Source of the DNA: Brevibacillus fluminis | GTDB taxonomy: Bacteria; Bacillota; Bacilli; Brevibacillales; Brevibacillaceae | Assembly: GCF_003710825.1 (NCBI RefSeq) | Contig: NZ_RHHQ01000016.1 | Span: 1 to 43,829 of the forward strand | DNA length: 43,829 nt | Direction: 5' to 3' | Shown here: positions 1-7,476 of the stretch, piece by piece | Position numbering within the stretch: position 1 is the first letter of the stretch | Layout of the letters: the number at the start of each line of letters is the position of its first letter | Notes under the pieces: model-generated | Told to the model about the DNA's origin: nothing | The model's input: the letters and a program-made list of their open reading frames with translations, nothing else | Database searches by the model: none | Position numbers and translations under genes: made by a program

Positions 1-24
1 ATTGCTCTTTCGACATGAGACTCA

Positions 25-70
25 TAAAAAATCCCAACCTTTCTAATTTAATTGTAAATTAGGAGGTTGA
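25..70 (-). terminator. Intrinsic terminator behind the IS110 transposase
   Basis: Read on the minus strand, two complementary arms (CAACCT with AGGTTG, and CTAATTT with AAATTAG, two unpaired bases between) form a hairpin around a short AT loop and are followed by a run of T. It lies just after the transposase reading frame and probably ends its transcript or lies in the element's 3' end. Confidence 0.6.
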
Positions 71-74
71 GAGT

Positions 75-1221
75 TTACACAGAATATTTTACAGACTCTG
101 CCACTCTGTACGGTTTTCCTTCTTCACGCTTCTTGTCGTAGAATTCCTTTAATTTTTTATTGCAGGAGCGTCTTAGCCCACATAGAACCGCAAGGTACAA
201 GGCGTGTCTAAGTCGCTTGGACCCTCGTTTGGTAATGCGATTGGCTGTTGCTGTGAATTTCCCTGAAGAGTATACACTTGGATCTACTCCTGCATACGCC
301 ACTAATTTCTTAGCGTGAGTAAACCGATCGATTTCTCCGATTTCAGATAGAATCGTTGCCGCGATTTTTTGCCGATACCGGGAATCGATTGGATAATCTC
401 ATATTCTTCAACTTCTTTGGCAAGAGCATCAATTTGGTCCTGTAAGCTGGAAAGATGCTCTTGATACTGAAGAAGAAGGCTTATATAAAGTTCAAGGCTG
501 ATTAAATGACTTTGATAGGCTGTCTTCTGAAAAGGATTACGTGTTGCTGCAGCCATGATAAGCTCGGCTTTCTCCTTTGCCCAACGCTCTGATCGACTTG
601 TACAAATACAGGCTACCCTATCCATGATTGTGCTTTCTCCTACAGTCAGGATCGATTCAGCTGTAGGGAACTCCCTTAATAAGAGTAAGGAGATTCTCGA
701 AAATAGGTCTCCAAAAACGCCATTGTATTCAGGGAAAACCTGATCGAGTACCGCATGGAATTGCAACTTTGCTTGAACATACATATCTGTCAGGGATTCA
801 AACTGCCTCGTGAGATGGCGAAGATTCAAGAAATGTACGCCTCTCTGTTTATAAGCCTCAAACTCCTCCTTGTAATACAGCTCGCAGAGCTGATAGGCAT
901 CTACTGCATCAGTCTTAACCTTACGTAAAGAAGAAGCTTTTTTCGCTTGATTTGAGATCAGCGGATTCAGACAATGAAGATTATAGAGTGTTCCTCCAGA
1001 AACTGAACAACAGCAGCCTGGTAATGCCCAGTAGATTCTAAGATGACAGTGGGTGAATGACCTGATAGTTTAGTGACATCGTTGATCAAGTTTAAAAGGT
1101 AATGAAGTCCTTCTTGGGTATGAAGGAATGAGAAACTCTTACCGTAAGGTTGACCTTTATCTAAAAACACTTGCCCTTGACTTTGCCCCTTTGAAATATC
1201 CAGACCAATGACTGGATTCAT
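75..1221 (-). pseudogene. IS110-family transposase, frameshifted twice
   Basis: Three minus-strand pieces join into one IS110-type transposase (RuvC-like DEDD N-domain plus Transposase_20 C-domain). The N-terminal piece has VIGLDISKG and ESTGHY, the middle has KTDAVDAYQLCELYY, and the C-terminal part has IPGIGKK and AYAGVDPSVYSSGKF. Adding one A to the homopolymer at 365-370 restores the reading GKKIAATILSEIGEIDRF, so a one-base deletion there broke the gene. A second shift near 982-992 separates the EEHSI and LHCLNPLIS frames. The true start is probably the ATG at 1221, preceded by GGAGAGGAAG; the frame upstream of it lies in the non-coding end of the element. The protein would be about 380 residues, normal for the family. 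With two breaks it should be inactive unless these are sequencing errors in homopolymers. Confidence 0.85.
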
Positions 1222-1470
1222 AGATTTCTTCCTCTCCAAAGATTTATTGCCGGCAACCCCTAATGACTGCTTGCAGTTCCACAGCATCGCTAGTGATACG
1301 AGATCTCCTTTTGTCCCAACCAGCCTAAACATGGTTTCCACAAGTAGGGGGTGAACAGTTTTAGCGACGGGATGAGATCTCCCACGGGTACGACCGTTCT
1401 ACCCCGGCTACCGTAATGGTAAGCCCCCTTAAATGAAAGAGGTCAACCAGTAAAAACTGGCTGACCTCAT
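1222..1470 (-). ncRNA. Candidate IS110 non-coding end (bridge RNA region)
   Basis: IS110 elements encode a structured bridge RNA in the non-coding end, upstream of the transposase in the IS110 group. The roughly 250 bases upstream of the ATG have no convincing coding sequence. They contain several short inverted repeats and one strong hairpin at 1439-1468 (arms GAGGTCA and TGACCTC with an inner ACCAG/CTGG). The assignment rests on position plus known biology; no guide loops were identified and the outer boundary of the element is not defined. Confidence 0.3.
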
Positions 1471-1497
1471 AATACGACGGGTACGATAGCTTAATAA

Positions 1498-1555
1498 AGG
1501 CAGCGGTAGTCTAGGACTTTATTTTCACGTCCGAAGATGCCACTGCCTTTTTATT
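1498..1555 (+). terminator. Long hairpin terminator inside repeat copy A
   Basis: The arms AGGCAGCGGTAGTCT..GGAC and GTCC..AGATGCCACTGCCT pair with a few mismatches or GU pairs and are followed by TTTTTATTT. It overlaps the first iteron of repeat copy A. A related hairpin lies at 19534-19582. Confidence 0.55.
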
Positions 1556-1660
1556 TGAGATTAGTCTAATACTTAATTATCAAATCTTGCCTTTCTTACG
1601 ATTCAGAAATCGCTTCACATCAATAATCCCAGTCTAGAACTTTATTTTCATTGGACAACA
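1508..1660 (+). repeat. Iteron-bearing dispersed repeat, copy A
   Basis: Three copies of a degenerate 20-base iteron (consensus GTCTANNACTTWATTWTCA) begin at 1508, 1563 and 1631, that is 55 and 68 bases apart. Copy B has the same iterons at almost the same spacing. The right edge reads on the complementary strand as TGTTGTCCAATGAAAATAAAG, similar to the tips of copies B, C and D. The layout resembles a transposon end with several transposase binding sites, but no matching transposase was found. Confidence 0.6.
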
Positions 1661-1674
1661 AAAGCAGCCAGCAC

Positions 1675-1890
1675 CTACTCGACAATCGCACCTAGAGCTT
1701 CTGCGGCAATGCTCTTGGCTGCCTCGTTACCTTGCGCTGAGCTCTCCGCAATAGTTTGCAGCGCTTTCTTGGCGATCTCCAGCTGTTCGGTCAAACGGTC
1801 AGCCATTTTGGCGAGATCGATGGTAAAGTCGTCTGTTAACTCGCCATTGCCTATTAAGACAACTGCAGTAAATTCGAATCTATTCTTCAC
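1675..1890 (-). CDS. Small hypothetical protein, phage-like
   Basis: A 71-residue protein begins at a GTG with AAGGAG placed eight to nine bases upstream. It starts KNRFEFTAVVLIGNGELTDD and continues as an amphipathic helical tail rich in Ala and Glu, without Cys or membrane segments. I do not recognise the family with certainty. The look and the overlapping small upstream ORF are those of short tail-region or lysis-region phage genes, so this may be a prophage remnant. The good ribosome binding site and clean frame favour a real gene. Neighbours are repeats and a dead IS110, so the context gives no function. Confidence 0.5.
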   Translation of the reverse strand: MKNRFEFTAVVLIGNGELTDDFTIDLAKMADRLTEQLEIAKKALQTIAESSAQGNEAAKSIAAEALGAIVE

Positions 1891-1996
1891 CTTTAATCAT
1901 CTCCTTCAGCTTGATTTCATTGCCAGCGTAGCCGGCCCTAATAGTCGCAGGCCGGAATCCGGTGTAATTCCCCCAATGGGCGAATATTAAAATCAT
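1880..1996 (-). CDS. 38-residue ORF overlapping the next start
   Basis: This short frame (MILIFAHWGNYTGFRP... ending KEMIKGEE) has its stop just past the GTG start of the downstream 71-residue gene and contains that gene's ribosome binding site. Such an overlap suggests translational coupling. There is no good ribosome binding site before its own ATG, so it may be the surviving C-terminal tail of a longer phage gene cut off by the repeat region to its left. Function unknown. Confidence 0.35.
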   Translation of the reverse strand: MILIFAHWGNYTGFRPATIRAGYAGNEIKLKEMIKGEE

Positions 1997-2100
1997 AGGC
2001 TACCAAACGCTACTTTGTAAATATTTTCCTCATTATTATCCTTACAGACACGGCATCTGCATGTTGCGCTAACGGGTTCGATAGTTCAATGATGTGATGC

Positions 2101-2252
2101 AGTCTACAACTTTATTATTCAGTTTAGATCCACGGATAGCTTCATTCTGACGTATAATCTAAAACTAATTTTCAAATACCTGGTGACTAAGAAGACCGGG
2201 ACTCCTTGTACCATAAGGGGTTCCGGTCTACAACTTTATTATCACTGAACAC
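2101..2252 (+). repeat. Iteron-bearing dispersed repeat, copy B
   Basis: Iterons start at 2101, about 2155 and 2225. Between the last two, GACCGG..CCTT and AAGG..CCGGTC form a hairpin. The whole unit matches the reverse complement of 3064-3213 over about 148 bases with scattered mismatches. Directly outside its tip is AACCG (2253-2257), and the same five bases abut the tip of copy C. Confidence 0.75.
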
Positions 2253-2257
2253 AACCG

Positions 2258-2513
2258 CTTAGGTAAGGAAGAGCGTGGATGTTGAAATGATTGGTAAACC
2301 TTTTTTCAAAATAATAATACCTATTTGGCTCAATCTTCTTTTAAAAATTAAAGTGTTATGGCTGCATAACATACAATATAAGCGATTATGGATGGAAAGA
2401 ATTAGTTGTTCACGGCGTAAATTCATTGTATGAATTGATAGGTTATTTTCAACAGTCTATATAGTATTAACGGTCTTATCTCGATTTGGGATGATCGGAT
2501 TATTATGAACTTA
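2258..2513. other. AT-rich gap, no gene seen
   Basis: This stretch lies between repeat copy B and the gene-tail remnant. No frame longer than a few dozen codons has a ribosome binding site, and no hairpin terminator or tRNA-like fold was found. Confidence 0.4.
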
Positions 2514-2647
2514 CGCCTATATACAATATTTTGTAGTAACCAACATTTGATACCAAAAAACCTACGAGTAATAACCCTGATAAGGGAACGTAGGTTTTTT
2601 CATTTGTAATCCGGTGTTCAATAAATTTGTTGTAGATGCTCCCGAGC
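2514..2647 (+). repeat. Gene-tail plus terminator cassette, copy 1
   Basis: About 130 bases nearly identical to 20006-20138. Each copy starts with the last codons of a lost gene (ending PIYNIL-stop here and PIYDIL-stop in the other). Then come a spacer, a CCTACG/CGTAGG terminator and the sequence CCGGTGTTCAATAAATT. A third, more divergent copy is at 14735-14882. The repeats imply three relics of one gene family. Confidence 0.75.
2556..2600 (+). terminator. Intrinsic terminator in cassette copy 1
   Basis: The arms AAACCTACG and CGTAGGTTT enclose a loop that can itself pair (CCCTGATAAGGG) and are followed by six T. It follows the remnant stop codon ending PIYNIL. Confidence 0.8.
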
Positions 2648-3030
2648 GCTCCATCTCCAAGTGGTTCAGCTTCACTTACATCAGCGATATCGGCTACTAC
2701 TTCGGCACGGATCAGATGCAGGCGGACGCGTGGAAAAATCCCTATAAGCTGTGGGAGCACTCCCCACTGAGATATGCGGACAAGGTGAAGACCCCCACGC
2801 TGTTCATCCACTCAGACGAGGATTATCGTTGCTGGATTCCGGAGGGCTACCAGATGTACACCGCGCTGCGCCTTCATGGAGTCGAGGCCCGCATGTGCGT
2901 CTTCCACGGTGAGAACCACGAGCTGTCCCGCTCGGGCAAGCCGGCCCACCGTCAGCGACGCATGGCAGAGATACTGCAGTGGATGAACCACTATCTGAGG
3001 GAGGGCGGGGAGCAAAATGATCAGGATTGA
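2620..3030 (+). pseudogene. C-terminal fragment of an S9 prolyl-oligopeptidase
   Basis: The frame encodes the last about 135 residues of an alpha/beta-hydrolase peptidase. It contains LRYADKVKTPTLFIHSDEDYR, whose Asp is the usual acid, and FHGENHELSRSGKP, whose His completes the triad. The Ser-containing GxSxGG elbow and the beta-propeller are missing, so it is a 3' fragment. Its base composition is clearly GC-rich and its codons are unlike the AT-rich surroundings, which points to origin elsewhere. It sits between two inverted repeat copies. No start with a ribosome binding site is present. Confidence 0.8.
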
Positions 3031-3063
3031 ACGAAAACGCGCGGTCTGAGAAGAGATTAACCG

Positions 3064-3213
3064 GTGTTCAGTGATAATAAAGTTTTAGACCTGAACCCCT
3101 TATGCTAAAAGGGGTTCAGGTCTTCTAAATCACCATGTAATTGAAAATTAGTTTTAGACTATACGTCAGAATGAAGCATCCATGAATCTAAACTAAATAA
3201 TAAAGTAATAAAC
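3064..3213 (-). repeat. Iteron-bearing dispersed repeat, copy C (inverted)
   Basis: Reverse complement of copy B over about 148 bases, including the AGACCTGAACCCC/GGGGTTCAGGTCT hairpin at 3087-3124. Its tip GTGTTCAGTGATAATAAAG points left and is immediately preceded by AACCG at 3059-3063. The far side abuts the XerS fragment. Confidence 0.75.
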
Positions 3214-3232
3214 CGCTTCATTGTGCCCTAAA

Positions 3233-3547
3233 TCAAACTGCGCAATGCTGATCTGAGCTGCGCCAAGTTGGCGAATGAAATATTTGAAGGAGTCGATTTA
3301 CGCGCAGGATTTTCCCAGCTATTTTCTCCGCCTTAGATTTCATGGTTTCATCAATTTTATGAAGATCCAGCTTGGCCATAACATTCCGTTGAAGGAGGGG
3401 GGAGCGATCCGAATTTTCAGCCTTATCGGTTAGGTACCGAAACAAGCTTTTTAAACTGGAAAGCCGGCGATTAGCAGTGGTCTTTTTGTAACAATCATCA
3501 AGAAAGCTAAGAAATAGGTTGGCTTCTAGATAGAGGAGAAAATGCAC
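3233..3547 (-). pseudogene. xerS: XerS-type tyrosine recombinase fragment
   Basis: The frame holds the core-binding (SAM-like) part of a XerS-family tyrosine recombinase. The stretch TTANRRLSSLKSLFRYLTDK, followed by RNVMAKLDLHK and ETMKSKAEKI, matches the spacing seen in streptococcal and bacillar XerS. The catalytic domain with the Arg-His-Arg-Tyr residues is absent. After KIAGKIL the sequence becomes unrelated, and repeat copy C begins nearby. XerS resolves chromosome dimers at a dif-like site; this fragment cannot do so. It is either a relic of a second copy or was truncated when the repeat inserted. Confidence 0.75.
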
Positions 3548-3691
3548 CTAACCCTTTAAATCGCGAATTATGATTGCCATGCTCACCTGTATTCATTAAA
3601 AGTTAACTCGCCAATAAAAAGTAGGCTTATTTTAATGATCATAGATACACAACTGTCCCTTATTATTCTAATACTGGTTTTACCGTCACCT

Positions 3692-3732
3692 TCCCGGATA
3701 TGAGTGGAAAATTCATATCCGGGAGTTTTTTA
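3692..3732 (+). terminator. Strong intrinsic terminator
   Basis: A perfect 11-base stem (CCCGGATATGA with TCATATCCGGG) is followed by TTTTTT. No intact gene lies directly upstream on the plus strand, so it must have served a gene now lost. Confidence 0.8.
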
Positions 3733-3756
3733 TGTATCTTTTTTTAAAAAATTCCA

Positions 3757-3787
3757 TTGAGTCTCCAATCACTGGAGAGTATATCAT
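3757..3787 (+). promoter_or_regulatory. MerR-type promoter of the dead hydrolase
   Basis: The -35 TTGAGT (3757-3762) and -10 TATCAT (3782-3787) are separated by exactly 19 bases. The spacer carries the dyad CTCCA-ATCAC-TGGAG. A 19-base spacer with a central dyad is the hallmark of MerR-activated promoters. The same sequence with one change precedes the merR gene at 6009-6039. Confidence 0.75.
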
Positions 3788-3799
3788 GACAGGGAGGAG

Positions 3800-4327
3800 G
3801 TGGTGGATTGGCACTCTTTCAGAAAAATGGATAGGAATCAGCCAATCATTTGGAAACGGTTACAAAAAAGCAGAGTACAAAAAGTCATGAAAGAAAATCA
3901 AATCCCAGGTGTAGCTGTTGGTTTAGGCCAAGGACGGTCAGCATTTCTATGGAAAGGGCTTTGGCTACTGGGATGTGGAAAACCGCAATGCACATTCTTA
4001 CAGAAAAAGGATTGACAGGTATTGTTCCTTTCCAATGGATTGATTCCTGTGTCCAGTCTGATTATGAATGCAGCGTTTAATTGCCTGGAGAACCGGTCGC
4101 CTGAAGCTTCTCATGTCAAGTACAAGGACTATCACATACCGGTAGAGAGGCTGCCGCAATTTATCGGGGAGTATCAAGAAATAGCTAAGTCCCTGTCCAT
4201 TCCAATCCGTTTACAAGAGGGGCAGCTTCAAATGCTTATGCATAATAATCCGTTGCGCTTGAAACCGATTGGCGAGGACTTTTTTTACGAGTGGCTGGAC
4301 GAGCGCTGTGCGCTTAATCAGAGATGA
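3800..4327 (+). pseudogene. Deleted serine hydrolase (class C beta-lactamase fold)
   Basis: Three frames in succession match the neighbour at 4488-5906. The first has VMKENQIPGVAVGLGQG, the second (shifted) YGKGFGYWDVENRNAH, and the third HIPVERLPQFIGEYQEIAK with the C-terminal accessory domain. The whole middle is missing, including the SxxK, YxN and HTGG motifs, and at least one frameshift remains. The GGGAGGAGGTGG ribosome binding site and the MerR-type promoter upstream are preserved. It is therefore a decayed paralogue of the next gene, once controlled by the same regulator. Confidence 0.85.
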
Positions 4328-4399
4328 AAGAAATGAAATTGTCAAAATGGATTTGAGTGGTCTTTCATTCTCAAGAGTCATACTTACGTTTTGTTAAAA

Positions 4400-4415
4400 G
4401 TGACCAGTTAGTCAC
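4400..4415. promoter_or_regulatory. Candidate palindromic operator
   Basis: GTGAC-CAGTTA-GTCAC is an inverted repeat of the kind bound by TetR-family repressors. It lies about 70 bases before the intact hydrolase gene. No clear -35/-10 pair could be placed around it, so the role is inferred. Confidence 0.35.
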
Positions 4416-4487
4416 CATTTATTCTCGCATTTTTGGTCTTACATGCAAAAGACATATCTATAAAACCATGACAGGAGAGGTATTGAT

Positions 4488-5906
4488 ATGACTAAGCCAG
4501 AATGGACAAAGTCTTTTGAAGAGTACATGAAAAAAATAACGGAGGCAGCCAAGGTTCCAGGTACCTCTGTCGGCTTGGCCAAAGAAGGTGAGCTATTATA
4601 TCATCAGGGGTTTGGCTACAGGGATGTGGAGACGAAAGCAGGCATCACTCCGGATACGGTTTTTGGCATCGGTTCCATCACGAAGTCTTTTACCTGCGTA
4701 GCCATTATGCAGTTGCAGGATGCAGGCAAGCTGTCTGTACATGACCCGATAGTAAAGTATCTACCAGAATTTCGGCTAAAAGGTGGCAACAGCGTCGAGA
4801 ACATTACCATTCATCATTTTATGACTCACTCATCAGGAGTGCCAGCGCTACCTTCTTTGGGATATGCAATGAAGCGGACCATGCTGGATGATCCAGCTGC
4901 TAGCGAGGTTGAATACGATATTCACAGTCATGAGTCGATTGATACGTATGCAGACCTACTGGATTATATCGCTTCGGTCGACTTTGAATTGCTTGGGCCT
5001 CCGGGTACGGAGCTTTCCTATAACAATGATGCTTACGGGCTGTTAGGTTTGGTCATTGAAAGGGTAAGCGGGCAGCCATACGAGCTGTATGTGAAGAAGC
5101 ATATCCTGGAACCTGCGGGAATGAAGCATAGTGTATTTCTCGTGGAGGAACTAGGGGATTATGCTGATCTTGCAACTTGTTACGCCAACAGAGTCACAGA
5201 CGGAGCCCACGAAGTGTACGCTGCCCCAATCTGGTGGGACGCTCCTGCTATGCGTGCCGCAGGATTTCTCAAAGCATCAGTCCGTGATATGTTGAAATAT
5301 ACCGAGATTTTCCGCACCGACGGTCTGGTCGGCAAGGAACGAATTCTATCAGCAAAAAGCGTGGAACAAATGATTTCACCACATGTAAAGCTCAACACAA
5401 ATCAGTACTATGGCTATGGTCTGATCATTCATCCAAACTATCACGGTATTCGTTTAATCGAGCATACAGGAGGCATCAAGGGGGTCGCGGCGCAAATGTT
5501 CATTACGAAAGAAACCGGGATTACAGCTATGATTCTAAACAATACGCTGAGCGCCCCTATAGGGGCTATGCTGTCTGGGGTGGTTTGCAGTTTACAGTCG
5601 CTGCCTGTGGATACCCCGCCATACACCTATCCTGACTATGATATACGTGTAGATCATTTGCCTGAGTATGTAGGCAAGTATAAGACCCATGCCGGGATTG
5701 GGATGTCAGTAGAAGTGGAAGAAGGAAAATTGGTGTTGACCATGAGCAAAGCGAAATTACCGTTGCGAGCGGTTGAAAAGGATGGCTTTGCCCTAAACGT
5801 AAATGGCAACAGTAACGTGCTGCGATTTACCCGAGACCCGCAAGGAAACGTGACTCGTATGAACATGGGCGGGTTGATACAACTGGTGAAAGAGAAAGTA
5901 GTATGA
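4488..5906 (+). CDS. Serine hydrolase, beta-lactamase/PBP4-like
   Basis: A 472-residue protein of the beta-lactamase class C / penicillin-binding-protein superfamily. The nucleophile motif is S-I-T-K in GIGSITKSF (about residues 64-73). The second motif is Y-N-N in ELSYNNDAYG, and the third is H-T-G-G in LIEHTGGIKG. A C-terminal domain of about 100 residues (IRVDHLPEYVGKYKTHAG onward) resembles the accessory beta domains of D-aminopeptidase or esterase relatives. There is no signal peptide, so it probably acts in the cytoplasm as an esterase or peptidase rather than a cell-wall enzyme. The ribosome binding site AGGAGAGGT is well placed before ATG. It lies between its own dead paralogue and a MerR gene. 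Substrate unknown. Confidence 0.9.
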   Translation: MTKPEWTKSFEEYMKKITEAAKVPGTSVGLAKEGELLYHQGFGYRDVETKAGITPDTVFGIGSITKSFTCVAIMQLQDAGKLSVHDPIVKYLPEFRLKGGNSVENITIHHFMTHSSGVPALPSLGYAMKRTMLDDPAASEVEYDIHSHESIDTYADLLDYIASVDFELLGPPGTELSYNNDAYGLLGLVIERVSGQPYELYVKKHILEPAGMKHSVFLVEELGDYADLATCYANRVTDGAHEVYAAPIWWDAPAMRAAGFLKASVRDMLKYTEIFRTDGLVGKERILSAKSVEQMISPHVKLNTNQYYGYGLIIHPNYHGIRLIEHTGGIKGVAAQMFITKETGITAMILNNTLSAPIGAMLSGVVCSLQSLPVDTPPYTYPDYDIRVDHLPEYVGKYKTHAGIGMSVEVEEGKLVLTMSKAKLPLRAVEKDGFALNVNGNSNVLRFTRDPQGNVTRMNMGGLIQLVKEKVV

Positions 5907-5940
5907 CACGCCACCTATAGCGAAATCATATAGCAGCGCC

Positions 5941-5985
5941 TTAACCTTCCCCGGCCTGATTTTGTTCCTGCTAGGGAAGGTATAC
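5941..5985 (+). terminator. Possible terminator after the serine hydrolase
   Basis: The arms ACCTTCCC and GGGAAGGT are separated by about 20 bases and followed by ATACCATTGTTTTGT, a weak T tract. It is a plausible but not strong terminator. Confidence 0.4.
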
Positions 5986-6008
5986 CATTGTTTTGTAAAA
6001 AAAATCCA

Positions 6009-6039
6009 TTGAGTCTCCAATCACTGGAGAGTTTATGAT
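6009..6039 (+). promoter_or_regulatory. MerR-type autoregulated promoter
   Basis: TTGAGT (6009-6014), a 19-base spacer containing CTCCAATCACTGGAG, and TATGAT (6034-6039). The spacer dyad matches that at 3757-3787, so one MerR protein likely controls both. The ATG at 6035 falls inside the -10 box and cannot be the translation start. Confidence 0.8.
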
Positions 6040-6058
6040 AAAGACGGGAGGTGTTAGC

Positions 6059-7069
6059 TTGCAAACAGATAGCCGAAACGATACCAATCAACGAGGTAAA
6101 TGCGAACGTTCCACCTATGTCAGAAAGTATACAATTGGCGAAGTGGCCAAATTGACCAACTCAAATGTCCGAACGGTTCGCTATTACGACGAAATTGGTC
6201 TGCTTAAACCTGCAGAGGTTACGTCTGGGAAGTATCGTCTGTACACGACTGAGGAAATTTGGAGGTTGAAGCTGATTCTCACTCTTCGATACCTCGGCTT
6301 TGGCATGTACGAGATTCGGAATCTGATTTCTGGAGAAAGATCGGTTACCAAGGTAATTAATTGGCAAATTGAGGTTTTGAATGCCCAAATTCGTACACTT
6401 ACCAATATTAAAGAGATTTTGCAACAGACAACTCAAAGCGACTACGGGGAAGACTCGCTGCGTTATATGCACGATCTAGTAGAGTCAATTGCTCTCAGTT
6501 CAGCGGAACGAAAACAATTTATATTGGAAAAAATGAAAGATTCGATGTTTCCTGATGAGGTTCCGTATGAGTGGAGAGAAGCATTACTGAAAATGACGAA
6601 AAGCATTTTTTATGAAGAAGGTAAATTGTCGGCCGTACAAATTTCCGCTTTGAATGAAATTGAGAAGATGCTAGATGACCCTGAATTTATTGCAGCAGCA
6701 AAACTCAGCGCGACACCCTACTTGAACATGATTCTGTCGGGAAGAATGGATATTCCAACTTGGGATCAATATGAGCAGGAAATCTACAGTCGATTATTTG
6801 ATGCCTTACAGCAAAAAGCGACGTACGACAGCGAGGTTGTCCAGTCGATTATTCACGATTACGTCACCAATTTTGCAAAAGGAGAGAATGTCCCTTATAC
6901 GCTTGATTATTTCCGGAAATTTGCCGAAAAAGTGCTCTCACTTGATACAAATAAAATGAATTGTTTTTTGCTTCAGTGTATTACCCTAAATCCTCGTCTG
7001 AAATGGGCAACACAAGTTAATGCTTTATTTATGAAAGGAATACAATGGAAGCTTGCGCAAATGGAGTAG
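6059..7069 (+). CDS. MerR-family transcription activator
   Basis: The N-terminal winged helix-turn-helix is clear (YTIGEVAKLTNSNVRTVRYY, then DEIGLLKPAEVTSGKYRLYT), followed by a coiled-coil and a C-terminal region of about 200 residues that probably senses a ligand. I place the start at TTG 6059: the ribosome binding site GGGAGGTG (6046-6053) sits five bases before it, whereas the upstream ATG lies in the -10 element. From this start the protein has 336 residues. Proteins of the BmrR/Mta/TipA type bend 19-base-spacer promoters upon ligand binding and activate transporters or detoxifying enzymes. Here the matching promoters precede merR itself and a dead hydrolase. The intact hydrolase at 4488 may have been the original partner. 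The effector is unknown. Confidence 0.88.
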   Translation: MQTDSRNDTNQRGKCERSTYVRKYTIGEVAKLTNSNVRTVRYYDEIGLLKPAEVTSGKYRLYTTEEIWRLKLILTLRYLGFGMYEIRNLISGERSVTKVINWQIEVLNAQIRTLTNIKEILQQTTQSDYGEDSLRYMHDLVESIALSSAERKQFILEKMKDSMFPDEVPYEWREALLKMTKSIFYEEGKLSAVQISALNEIEKMLDDPEFIAAAKLSATPYLNMILSGRMDIPTWDQYEQEIYSRLFDALQQKATYDSEVVQSIIHDYVTNFAKGENVPYTLDYFRKFAEKVLSLDTNKMNCFLLQCITLNPRLKWATQVNALFMKGIQWKLAQME

Positions 7070-7476
7070 GAGTTTCGCCAGGCTTCTATTGAGGCAAACC
7101 GTCAAGAGTATTCATGTGAAGAGAAATCAGCATCTGATTGTTCCTTCAGCTACTTTCATCGCTGAAAGCGCCATGAGCATCTAGGGATTCCGATACGGAC
7201 TGGGGGTCATTCTACCTATTCCAAATGATTGTTAGAGACTCCGTTTTTATTTTCTGAAATTTTCGTAAAATACCTGTTGATTCAATAATGTCCATGATCT
7301 GGGAGTCAATCTCTCCTAGCTCCGAGGAAAGAAAGAGGTTTATTTATAAAAAATGCCAGCTCCTGAAAGCGCTTGCTAAATGGATTCCCGCTATCGAAGG
7401 AAGTGGAATTTTTCTAAAAAATCATGGGAATTAGATTTTTTTAAGATGACGAATACAAAGGGGGATTGCAAAAAAT
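7070..7476. other. 407-base leader, no gene seen
   Basis: This stretch holds no convincing gene. Apart from the cre-like site listed separately, I see no riboswitch core, T-box motif or tRNA fold. Several short AT-rich runs could serve as promoters, but no -35/-10 pair stands out. Confidence 0.4.
7364..7377. promoter_or_regulatory. Candidate CcpA cre site
   Basis: TGAAAGCGCTTGCT matches the cre consensus TGWAANCGNTNWCA at 12 of 14 positions and lies about 100 bases upstream of the peptide-binding protein. CcpA repression of peptide uptake genes is common in Bacillales. This is a motif match only. Confidence 0.4.

Noticed and set aside
967..1341. Transposase start at 1341
   Set aside because: The extra 40 residues upstream of 1221 have no family similarity and lie in the non-coding end; ATG 1221 has GGAGAGGAAG before it.
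7070..7476. T-box or other riboswitch before the peptide-binding protein
   Set aside because: No T-box sequence, specifier stem or terminator/antiterminator pair could be found.
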